Source: Owenia fusiformis
Taxonomy: Eukaryota > Annelida > Polychaeta > Sabellida > Oweniidae
Assembly (NCBI GenBank): GCA_903813345.2
Contig: CAIIXF020000012.1
Location: forward strand, 33,122,572 to 33,186,571
Length of the DNA stretch: 64,000 bases
Direction of reading: 5' to 3'
Below the pieces are notes generated by a model. It was not told the DNA's origin. It did no database searches and was given only the letters and a program-made list of their open reading frames with translations. Below are positions 52,929-62,740 of the stretch, one piece after another. Every line of letters begins with the position of its first letter. Positions within the stretch are counted from its first letter, which is position 1. The position numbers and the translations under genes were made by a program.

Positions 52929-53176
52929 ATAACATACCTATGATGATGTATAGCGCAAAGTGTACACAAGACAGCGGGCCAATATAAGTTTTGAAAAGCC
53001 CGCGCCCGCTAACTTTCTGATTGGTCAAGGCGCTGACGTCATAACCAATCAATCGAAGATAAAACTGCGCGAGCAATTTTTCTAAACTCATTTCAATCAT
53101 TTTCAAACCATTTGTTTGTCAATTCTATGAGAAAATGGTACTCTCTGACCAGTCTACATCATCATAGGTATGTTAT
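52929..53176. mobile_element. Short TIR element with a CCAAT/CRE-containing core
   Basis: ATAACATACCTATGATGATG at 52929 and CATCATCATAGGTATGTTAT ending 53176 are inverted ends. The core contains GATTGGTCAAGGCGCTGACG and then TCATAACCAATC, that is an inverted CCAAT, a TGACGTCA (53034) and a CCAAT within about 40 bases. Confidence 0.55.
53003..53050 (+). promoter_or_regulatory. CCAAT-CRE-CCAAT cluster
   Basis: ATTGG at about 53020, TGACGTCA at 53034-53041 and CCAATC at about 53045 form a dense group like animal core promoters bound by NF-Y and CREB/ATF. A candidate two-exon small gene begins about 340 bases downstream. Promoter activity is an inference only. Confidence 0.35.
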
Positions 53177-53183
53177 AAATCGT

Positions 53184-53296
53184 TTATGTCACTATCGTGG
53201 CACATATGCCCTCGGTTCTCAGAGATCAATGTCCCTCCCAAGGTCGGGCCATATATCACTGAGCCCTCGGGCATATATGCCACGATAGTGACATAA
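53184..53296. mobile_element. Small foldback with 27-bp stem
   Basis: TTATGTCACTATCGTGGCAC plus ATATGCC (53184-53210) pairs with 53270-53296 with a single mismatch; the loop is about 59 bases. Confidence 0.75.
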
Positions 53297-53379
53297 CCTC
53301 TAATTAATCTATTTGACAACAATTTCGTTTCGCTGGTAGTTTAATTTTACGATCCGGGACACTCAGACGAACAGACACA

Positions 53380-53677
53380 ATGACGGACATGCGGAAATGT
53401 CACTTTAGAGATTGGTAAGTGTAGCCTCATTTTACTCGTATAAATGAACATTTAACACAAAAATATTGTGTTAAATCGCTTGATGTTATGTGTTTTTATA
53501 TCATTGTCAAGTATCAGTTGCACGTTATCGCGGAAAATGGTTTCGATGGATTCAGAACTTGCATCAAAGGAAAGAATAGTAAGGAGGTTAAACTCAATAA
53601 CGGCCCCAAGAAAATTCCTAATAATAAAGAACGCCGTTATTGAGTTTAACGACGTTGAACTAGCATGGAGACCGTGA
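53380..53677 (+). CDS. Candidate two-exon small ORF (66 codons)
   Basis: ATG at 53380 in a reasonable context, exon 1 ending 53414 at a strong donor (ATTG-GTAAGTG), a 97-bp intron, acceptor ATTGTCAAG and exon 2 53512-53677 in phase. The second exon reads KMVSMDSELASKERIVRRL and then NSITAPRKFLIIKNAVIEFN before the stop. Exon 2 contains a perfect 18-bp hairpin, and its stop lies at the edge of a foldback element, so it may be a by-product of repeat sequence. No family is recognised. Confidence 0.25.
53587..53650. repeat. Hairpin with 18-bp perfect stem
   Basis: GTTAAACTCAATAACGGC (53587-53604) pairs exactly with GCCGTTATTGAGTTTAAC (53633-53650), loop 28 bases. Confidence 0.85.
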
Positions 53678-54090
53678 AGTGAGGATAACTTTTTAAAATT
53701 TCAAGGAGTAGGATTGCAAAGGAGACACATTTGTAAGACTCCAAAATTTCCACAAATCATCTTACCTTACCAAGGAACACTGAAGGAGCATTAAAATGTG
53801 TACTTCATGCATTGTTAGAGTATAATAAAGCTCAAACCAAAGTAAATTCTAAATATTTCATGTCCACCATTTTGTTTGCTGGGACTATTTTCTAGTCCAA
53901 AATAATCCTCACTCATGTATCCATTGTTTACATTTAAAAACATCAATTATGTATCTATCATGATTATTATACTGTTATATATAAAGTATACTAGATATAG
54001 TGATAATCCATGCCAATTGATGATTTGCGATCACCGAATGGATTCTGTCTTTTAGTGACGTCACAATTAGGTCACACAGCTTTAGATGCT

Positions 54091-54521
54091 TGATTTTGAG
54101 AGATTATCTTCTATATTTCGTGCTTTATTGATTTATTTTTCACGAAAGCGTTCTATTTGACTAGATCAACATTCATGCTAAGCACATACCAAGTCTAAGG
54201 TCTTACTGACATGATTTAGATAGCGGTTTAGCGCCCCCCGATTTTGACAAAAACGGGGGGCGCTTATAGGCATCGATGTTTAGTATGAATTTCACCCAAA
54301 CTTCGCATATATATAGACATACTCATGATCTAGTCAAATAGGCATACCTGGTAAATATCCGACCCATGGTTTTTATATAAGAAACGACAATATTTTTAGC
54401 TCAAAACTGCCACGTGTCCGCCATTTCGTGATTCCATCATGTCTAATATCATTTCTTTATGACGTCATACCAATAAGACGAAATACGTGACAACAGTATC
54501 CATAAACAAAATTCCTGAATT
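54091..54521. repeat. 430-bp direct repeat Y, first copy
   Basis: Runs from TGATTTTGAGAGATTATCTT to AAATTCCTGAATT and recurs at 55226-55655 with few differences. It includes an 11-bp-stem GC hairpin (AGCGCCCCCCG 54230-54240, CGGGGGGCGCT 54254-54264, 13-base loop) and TGACGTCA at 54460. Confidence 0.88.
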
Positions 54522-55225
54522 GATGATTTGCGATCACCGAATGGATTCTATCTTGTAGTGACGTCACAATTAGGTCACCTAGCTCTAGCATTGCACAGAA
54601 TTGGTCGAATAGCCGATAGATGTCATTCATTGATTAAACATGACGTCATATTTGAGATCTTAAGATAAATCTGACGTCATGACGTCAGTGCCATAGAAAC
54701 TGAGATTGTCTTATTTTATTTTGACGTCATTCCAATGTAATGAACCAGTTATATCACCAAAAGTTATCATATTTTGTTTGAAATGCGCCGAAAAGTTAAA
54801 GGTATGAGGATTCTAATCTCAACGGAATCAAACAGATCTACCTTCAAAGTTACAGAAACCTGAGATGACTAAGATACCATATGATTTTAAGTACCTCTAC
54901 CAGATCGTTGAATATCCTCATTTCACCATTTTGACGCCATTTCTAATGGATTTCAATGGAGTCATGCATGAATTCCTCATGATTTTTTCAAAACAAATTG
55001 GCCGAAAAGTGTGCATGTGTACATTGCTTAAAACATGTTAAATCAGTAAAGGTTGATGTCTAGTTATAGAAACCTGAGATGACTAAGGTGGCAAATCAAT
55101 ATCATTCGCACAGTAAGCGTTCGAAAAATGTCTCCATTATAAATCCCATAGGCTTTGGGAAACCGGAAGTAATGGGTCTGCGCATGCGCAGTGAAATATT
55201 GGACAAATTTTGTGCAATGGATGTT

Positions 55226-55655
55226 TGATTTTGAGAGATTATCTTCTATATTTCGTGCTTTATTGATTCATTTTTCATGAAAGCGCTCTATTTGACTAGA
55301 TCAACATTCATGCTAAGCACATACCAAGTCTAAGATCTTACTGACATGATTTAGATAGCGGTTAAGCGCCCCCCGATTTTGACAAAAACGGGGGGCGCTA
55401 ATAGGCATCGATGTTTAGTATGAATTTCACCCAAACTTCGCACATATATAGAAATAATCATGATCTTGTCAATGTGGCTTAACTGGTAAATATCCGACTC
55501 ATGGTTTTCATAAAAGAAACGACAATATTTTAGCTCAAAACTGCCAAGTGTCCGCCATTTCGTGATTCCATCAGGTCTAATATCATTTCTATATGACGTC
55601 ACACCAATAAGACGAAATACATGACAACAGTATCCATAAACAAAATTCCTGAATT
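55226..55655. repeat. 430-bp direct repeat Y, second copy
   Basis: Matches 54091-54521. The GC hairpin is conserved exactly (55365-55375 with 55389-55399, 13-base loop), as is TGACGTCA at 55594. The open frame across it on the minus strand is not matched by an intact frame in copy one and is not called. Confidence 0.88.
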
Positions 55656-56029
55656 CTGATCGCAAAAGGTCAATTCTGATCGCAAAAGGTCAATTGGTGA
55701 AGTCACAAAAACTTATATGAGGATTACAGGAAGTCTAGAAGTAGTTCCAGCAAGAAAAATGGTGGACATGAAATATTTATCAGAAACTATGGTTTGAGCT
55801 TTATCATACTCTAACAATGCAAGAAGAGCACATTTTCATGCTCCCTTGATGTTCCTTGGTAAGATAAGATGATTTGTGGAAATTTTGGATTCTTGCAAAT
55901 GTTTGACTGTTGCAAGGCTACTCCTTCAAACTTTCAAAACTTAGCCTCATTTCACGGTCTTAATGTTAGCTTTGGGGATAGACTATATCCTATTTAGTCT
56001 GAATTATATTCAGACTATAAGGCACCTAT

Positions 56030-56220
56030 GTTAAAGTTTGGTAATTCTAAATATTTGTTTACATAGGAAGTGCTATTCAAAATGGCCGATTGGGTAAAAT
56101 TAATTTGCACATTTGTTACTTCGATTAGCTTTAGTTCCACTTGACAATATGCTGTGTTACTTTTTATTGCATTTAATTGTACCTTACTATTTAATTGAAA
56201 TTTTGTAATGTTTTTTTTAT
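56030..56220 (-). repeat. Inverted repeat partner of 50868-51050
   Basis: Contains CAAAATGGCCGA, CAATATGCTGTGTTACTTTT and GTACCTTACTATTTAATTGA, the reverse complement of the segment at 50868-51050. 56221-56507 shows no gene. Confidence 0.65.
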
Positions 56221-56507
56221 TGAAAAAATGGTTGCTCCAATTGATAATTTTGTGCAAAAAATGTCACTGCAATTTCCACAGGAAAGTAGTACATCATAAC
56301 AGACTGACTTCTAGTCAGTCTGTTGGATACATACTAGCTTTTGGGACCCATGCACCTCCAATTCATAGTTATAAAAATGCGTTTAAAAGTGAAGTTTTCT
56401 TTGACATGTCTCTTTAGTCAGGAAATGCATTCACATGTAAGGAAAACAGAATACAAAATCATGTGACTTAGTCAAAAATATATGGCTGCCATTTTTTGTA
56501 CTTTTGA

Positions 56508-57270
56508 TTAAGGTGCTATGGAAGTTAACAGGAAATGACAAAACAGGAAGTGACAATTTTTTTTGCATTTTTAGACATTTTTTGAACAAAGATAACAGAG
56601 TTGTGTTTTGACCTCCAGTCGATTCAACTAGTTCCAAATACCAATTACAGGTCCAGAATCACAATGTGCAGGGTCAGAATGACCCTAAACATGATGAAAT
56701 AACCTTTTTAGCCCTTTGAAAGTGTGACTGAAAAAAGCTAAAAGTAGGAGCTAGGGAAGGTCACTGAACAGAATCTTTTGAATTTTTCAGAAAATGTGCC
56801 CAATATAATGCTCCAACTGATACAATCTTTGAAATTTTAGAAAATTGTCTTAAACAAAAATGAAAGTCACAAAAAGGAAAATAAATCAGTAAATAAATCA
56901 GTTTTTTTTCATTTTTTTTCTTTTTCCATGAATGATATCAAATTTTCAAAGATTGTATCATTTAGAGCAATATATTGGGCACATTTTCTGAAAAATTCAA
57001 AAGATTCTGTTCAGTGACCTTTCCTACCCTCCTACTTTTAGCTATTTTTCAGTCACATTTTCATAGGGCTGGAAACGTCATTTCATCATGTTTAGGGTCA
57101 TTCTGACCATGAACATTGTGATCCTGGACCTGTAAATGGTATTTGGAACTAGTTGAATTGACTGGAGGTCAAAACAGAACTCTGTTATCTTTGCTCAAAA
57201 AATGTCTAAAAATGCAAAAAAAATTATCACTTCCTGTTTTGTCATTTCCTGTTAAGTTCCATAGGGTCAA
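56508..57270. mobile_element. TTAA-ended foldback element, second copy
   Basis: Starts TTAAGGTGCTATGGAAGTTA; the right end TTCCTGTTAAGTTCCATAGG is slightly eroded. Arms as in 51486-52248, with GACCTCCAGTCGATTCAACT on the left and its complement on the right. Confidence 0.82.
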
Positions 57271-57716
57271 GATTGCAGTAAAAAATTCCATTGACGACCA
57301 TTATAACGTTTCATTTCATAATATATTCATGGGCACAGATCTAGCTCAGCGAAACATTGCCCAGTGTTCATTGGAGTCTTGTCTAGCTTGCCGTTACAAA
57401 ATAAGCATACGGTGACCACACCGTTTTTGAGATAACTGAATCTGGAGAGAGCTACCACCGTAAAGCTACCTGTTTCAGAAAATTATTCTGCTCTACATAG
57501 TCTCAAAAATCACTCCGCCATCTATAAAAATTCTGTTTCTAACCAAACTTGCAAATGTTTCCTGATAGATTAGTACTTACCCTATCGAGAATAAACCTTG
57601 ATTCATTTATCAAACACTAGATGGCGCTGCGACGGGACAGAAAAGGAGAAAAGCTTTTTTATACAGAAAACCAAAAAACCAACGGTAACCGCTAGTATCC
57701 CTACTCCGGACTATAT

Positions 57717-57835
57717 TCATAGCACCTTAGTTAAAGGAGCAGTAAAACTGACTAAAGTTCAAGGCAGAACTCCTATATTGGTTCAAAAAAATCTCATGTT
57801 TTGTTTCACATTTCCTTTTTTTGTGTAAATTTATT
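57717..57835. repeat. Decayed TTAA-family fragment
   Basis: CATAGCACCTTAGTTAAAGG followed by AAACTGACTAAAGTTCAAGG and CAGAACTCCTATATTGGTTC resembles the right arm of the TTAA family. 57271-57716 holds no recognised gene. Confidence 0.45.
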
Positions 57836-58015
57836 ACAACCATCCCCAGACCTTAAAAGTTTTGTACAATATCTCAACTTACCCCCATATCTTCTTTGAG
57901 AAAGATTCATGTTCAATCGTGTTTCTTTGCCCAAATCAATCTAGGAGTGGCTCTTGTCTATGCTGGTCTTGCGTTGTGCACTGTCACCAGTTTATGCCTA
58001 GATCACATTTGCTGC

Positions 58016-58059
58016 GAGTATTTTGTTCAAAACTCTATACGATTTTGAACAAAATACTC
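58016..58059. repeat. Perfect 17-bp hairpin
   Basis: GAGTATTTTGTTCAAAA (58016-58032) pairs exactly with TTTTGAACAAAATACTC (58043-58059), loop CTCTATACGA. Confidence 0.88.
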
Positions 58060-58084
58060 AATCACCCGGGCACCGGCCGAAATG

Positions 58085-58420
58085 TTTCCCAATGTTTATC
58101 GGGATGCTATTGGTTTACTTTTTCTCGGATGATGCATGTCTCGCGTTCGAGTTTCATTTATCGTTGCGCGTCGTCATTTTAAAGTGGGGAATTGAGTCTA
58201 AGGACGTGGTCAGGTTTTATCCTCAACACCAGAACTCCTGCTTTTTGCGGTTTCTTTCAGAACTCACTGTGTTAGGCAGATTTCAACCAATCATTTGGTA
58301 CTTACTTATGTTTATTGGGATGCTATTGGTTCACTTTTTTCGGATGATGCGTGTGTCGCGTTCAAGTTTCATTTATCGTTGTGCATCGTCATTTCAATGT
58401 GGGGAACGGAGTTCAATCAA
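58085..58420. repeat. ~110-bp direct duplication, spacing ~212
   Basis: GGGATGCTATTGGTTTACTT, CGGATGATGC, TCGCGTTCGAGTTTCATTTA at 58099-58163 recur with changes at 58318-58375. Overlapping open frames in all three phases give similar peptides because the spacing shifts phase; I call no gene. Confidence 0.7.
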
Positions 58421-58562
58421 TACTGTAGTTTACTTTGCAGGATCCATATGTGGGTTGTATATTGTTCAGTTCTAAATGATGTGTTCAGTAAAATAGACCT
58501 CACTATACCTTACAGTCTGTGGTACTATAAGTACTAACCAAAAAATTAAAAAGGCCTATTAG

Positions 58563-59327
58563 TTAAGGTCTCATGGAAGTTAACAGGAAGTGACAAAACA
58601 AAAAATGACAAAGCCATGCTGGATTTTGAAAATTTTTTGAACCAAGATAACAGAGTTCTGTTTGGACCTCCAGTCAGTTTAACTAGTTCCACATATCATT
58701 TATATGACCAGGAACACAGTTGAAATGGTCAGAATGACCATAAACATGATAGAATAACCTTTTCAGCCCTCTGAAAATGTGACTAAAAAATAGCTAAGAG
58801 TAGGTGCTCAGGAAAGGTCACTGAACAGAATATTTTGACTTTTTCAGAAAATGTGCCCAATATATTGCTCTAAATGATACAATTCAAAAAAATTTGATAT
58901 CATTCTTAGAAAAAGAAAAAATTGAAAAAAACTGAATTGAAAATCGATCTATTTTCCTTTTTACTACAGCCATTATTGTTTCAGACGATTTTTTAAAATT
59001 TCAAAGATTGTGTCATTTAGAGCAATATATTGGACACATATTCTGAAAAAATCAAAAGATTCTGTTCATTGACCTTTCCTGAGCACCTACTTTTAGCTAT
59101 TTTTCAGTCACATTTTCAGAGGGCTAAAAAGGTTATTTTATCATGTTTATGGTCATTCTGACCATTTCAATTGTGTTCCTGGTCATGTAAATGATATTTG
59201 GAACTAGTTAAACTGACTGGAGGTCCAAACAGAACTCTGTTATCTTGGTTCAAAAAATTTTCAAAATCCAGCATGGCTTTGTCATTTTTTGTTTTGTCAT
59301 TTCCTGTTAACTTCCATGAGACCTTAA
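58563..59327. mobile_element. TTAA-ended foldback element, third copy
   Basis: Starts TTAAGGTCTCATGGAAGTTA and ends TAACTTCCATGAGACCTTAA, with the same internal words as 51486-52248. The changed end (GGTCTCATGG) is mirrored in both arms, as expected for arms kept alike by conversion or hairpin copying. Confidence 0.88.
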
Positions 59328-59596
59328 GTGGACATTCCTTGCCAGACCGTCTATCTTCGAATATGTAGCCATCTATAACCATATATATAATTTTCATGCT
59401 AAGCAAAACAACGAAAATGTTTTGATATGGTCAATATTAATCACGCAAGAATGTAGCGCTCAATTCCTGCAGATTGCCATCTTTTGAGATTTCCATGGCG
59501 TAGAATAATGGAAATAACGTCACAACGCATGCGAGTATATATTCAAGGGCAATCAAGTCGTTATGAACTTCACCGGATAACGTCCTGGTTGCTGAT

Positions 59597-59971
59597 TTAA
59601 GGTTCAGCTGGAAAGTAACATTTTTGTAAAAAATTGCTATACCTGCACATGTTATTTTCTGGTACAAAATTAAGTATGAAGGCATGTGTATATTTCCTTG
59701 CTTTTTTCAGGAAAGTATGACCACATTGTCTACTTTTAGTAAACCTGGAAACAGGTAAATGGTAGCTCCTGTGTTATCTGGAAACCTTGAAAGATAATTT
59801 AAAAAAATAGAAAGTGTGAAATATCAGAATTTCCAGGAGTTCCCATTGAACTCCCACCAGGTATACTAAAAGAAGACAATGTAATGATACTTTCCTGAAA
59901 AAAGCAGGGGAATAATATGTGCAGGTATAGCATTTTTTATACCAAAATGCTATTTTCCAGCTGTACCTTAA
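59597..59971. mobile_element. 375-bp TTAA-ended foldback of a second family
   Basis: TTAAGGTTCAGCTGGAAAGT at the left and TTTTCCAGCTGTACCTTAA at the right; inner arms share CTATACCTGCACAT and ATGTGCAGGTATAG. Confidence 0.8.
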
Positions 59972-60164
59972 GGGAACACTCATTCGATAATTGGAACCGC
60001 TTGTTAAATTCACTTTTATAAATTCACATTCATCAGGCTGTTTATGCAATGATGTGATGTCATGGGCCTTTGCATTCATGAGTTCCATTTTTGGCGGCCC
60101 TGTATGGTAGTGACGCCAAGCATGAATAAACTCATAGCACTTAGGCATCACTACTAAATATACT

Positions 60165-61240
60165 TATTCCCTGTCTCAAAGTAAAACAGGACGCATATGT
60201 GAGACAAATGCATTATATCCAGGAAAAGCACTCCTAGAGATGATAAAATAAATTGATTTGTGTTTTCCTGAGAATGTGTTTACATTTCTTTCAGATACGG
60301 CTTAACTACTACACACTTCGATTAGAATGAACAGAAAACTTATATAGAGTATCAATTATTTATTGTTACCATAACCTTTAGTTTACACATAGATTTTATG
60401 AAAAGAATGAAAATCATGAAAATATTAGAATGTTGAATGACCATAGGAGCGAATAAAGAATAGTCCCAAATGAGCCTTTGTTTTGATATGGGTATCTTCA
60501 AGAAGCATTGGCTCTCAGAGTGCTACATCGATATATTTGCCTTATATGGGCATGTCGTGATTACAAAATTCGAATTTAAACAGCCGCCATTTTGTTCACT
60601 TCAACATTTGAATCATGAATTTCGGTCTTATTTCTAAACGAAAAATTCCAGAACTCACAGGAAATGATCGAGATATTGGTTTGAATCTTTTGGTCTATTT
60701 TCTTAAAAATACATAGTCGGTCAAGGAGGATCGAAGCCAGGGTTCCAACTCGATATTCTTTAATCTCGAATTGATGCGGTAGTTTCCGATCCTGCCTGTA
60801 AATTCTTCTAATAGCCAATATTCTTGATTGTATTTTGTATTTATAACATGACTACGTGATACCCATAAATGGAACAGCCTCGGTTATGATTTCAGAAAAT
60901 GACATTTCGATGTTTCTATTGGTGGAAAATATCAAGTTTCGATCCTGGGATCAAAGCCTTCTCGGTTTGGTTCATGCAGCGACACGCGGACTCAACAAAG
61001 AATGACAAATGTTTGTCTTGTTGACAAAATTTTTATTTGTCAACGGAAAAGAATGTGTCCCTTAGAAATATCTCAAAATTACAGTTACTATGGATCAACC
61101 TTCAATAATAATGAACACAATCTTAAAAAGAAAGCGAATAAACTACACCCAAATATTCATTGCTCTTTTGACGATCTGTAAAAATATGAACAAATCCGTA
61201 AAGCATAGCGATGGTCAATCCGTAAAACGTAGCTATGGTC
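60165..61240. repeat. Mosaic of fragments of repeats seen elsewhere in the window
   Basis: 60165-60250 matches the left arm of 190-905; 60255-60500 matches 31690-31960; 61195-61240 holds two units of the 25-bp minisatellite at 32085-32900. Between them (60500-61190) nothing is recognised. Confidence 0.65.
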
Positions 61241-62740
61241 ACTGGGTCAAATGATGTTAAATATACACAGGATTAACGTAGGATCCATTATGCATTTATC
61301 GTAAACCACCAAAAGTCTCCATAAATGCACATCTCTGATTTAGATAAGTGCATATAAATCCTTCCCACGTATTTATCTCATATACCATTAGTAAATGCTA
61401 GTGCAAATCCGATATTGCATTTACATCACATCCAGAAAACATTAGTTACGTATTTATAATTTATTAATGTGGGTTATAAATACATTGAATGCATTTGTGA
61501 AGCATTAATACCGATCTAACACATGTTTCAACTTTGAACCAGTTATGTAATTAACTAACATAGGTAAATACATCAAGGTATTTATCAAATTGAGACACAT
61601 TTAATGCAGATGAATTTAAGCATTTACTAGGGATTTAAATACATTCATCATAAATCCATGTCTAGGATTTATTGTATCATTGAGAGGCATCCGGTTGTTC
61701 CCAGGGGGGGGGGGGTGTCAATGGGGAAGGGATGATTTAATTTGATGCTAGCTTAGGGTAGATTTGTAGCAATGTTTGGCCTTTACAATTTTTAATGTTT
61801 AACAACACACAGACAGTTATCAAATGAATCATATAATTTATTAAAGATAAATTTTGAAACAAACATATTGTTGCGATACGTATCTCTGAGTTGTAGGCTA
61901 GAGTAGTGTCTCAACTGAATGCTTTTATACATTTCCCTTGAGTAGAACAATGTCTAAATAGATAATCCGGTCCTTGGATGATGCACCAAACTTTGTAATG
62001 TAAGGAATCTCAACTATTTGTTTGTCTTGTCCCTCATTCTTGTAAACTGCTTCTAAAGCTTTCTCCTATTCCCTATTTATGTGGCCTCTTTTGTTAGCTG
62101 CTTCCTGTTTTGACTTGTTCTTGCATTGATTGCAGAAAGCAATCTATATTGCTCACCTACAAATAAAAGTGTAAACAGCAATATTAGAAAATCAAGGTTA
62201 AAGGTTAATTCTGAGAATTCATCTGACGGCTGACGGATTGATATACTACTCATGACCATGAATAGGGCCTGCCATTATTCCATTCATACTAAGATTAATT
62301 TGCCATAAAAAAAAGTATGCAAAGGCGTCAGTCGGCAGTTGAATCCGCGAATGCTACCAAATACAACTGACTAGTATTCCACAAAACAAACCCACGGGAC
62401 ATTCGGGAATTCAACTTCCGGCTAACGAATAAAGAAGGTTAGATCGTCAGCCGTCAGCCGGAAGTTAAATTCGTGAAGTTAATCTTTAACAAAGTAATGA
62501 ACCAACAAATTCAAAACGGAGTGAACTTGTTCAATATAATGCAATTTAAACTTACTCCTTACATTAGATATTGAATCTATATGGTGAGCCTTCCATCCCG
62601 TTGATGATCAAATCCATAAATTCCAATGGACACTACGACGCCAGCTCTATTCACGGGTTTGCGGTGTGTTGAGCTGTTCTGAGCATTTCATCATCAGTAG
62701 CATCAAATAACCTGGAACACAAACACAAGTGCTACACTTG
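61241..62740. other. No gene recognised
   Basis: AT-rich DNA rich in CATTTA/TAAATG words (61.28-61.68 kb), which may be a decayed short-period repeat, and a G10 run at about 61705. A stretch with CGTCAGCCGTCAGCCGG and its complement lies at 62222-62470, suggesting another inverted pair. Confidence 0.45.

Larger units (their letters stand above)
54020..55690. mobile_element. Insertion with X-Y-X-core-Y direct-repeat layout and 6-bp duplication CAATTG
   Basis: CAATTG flanks both sides (54014-54019, 55691-55696) while the empty relative has one CACTTG. The ends ATGATTTGCGATCA and TGATCGCAAAAGGT are short inverted repeats; the right end is doubled (CTGATCGCAAAAGGTCAATT twice, 55656-55695). Inside, X (about 65 bp) occurs at 54019-54083 and 54522-54586 and Y (430 bp) at 54091-54521 and 55226-55655. 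No coding frame. Confidence 0.78.
53656..55972. mobile_element. Foldback element interrupted by the insertion at 54020-55690
   Basis: Outer arms 53656-54013 and 55697-55972 are inverted copies (CATGGAGACCGTGAA and TTTCACGGTCTTAATG; ATTTCCACAAATCATCTTAC and its complement) and match the compact relative at 48441-48960. Confidence 0.8.

Noticed and set aside
54091-55655. The two 430-bp repeats as LTRs of a retrotransposon
   Set aside because: They lack TG...CA ends, lie inside rather than at the ends of the insert, and the segment between them has no primer-binding site or ORF that I can see.
51491-59406. Recurring 60-90-codon frames with similar peptides
   Set aside because: They are arm translations of the TTAA foldback family.
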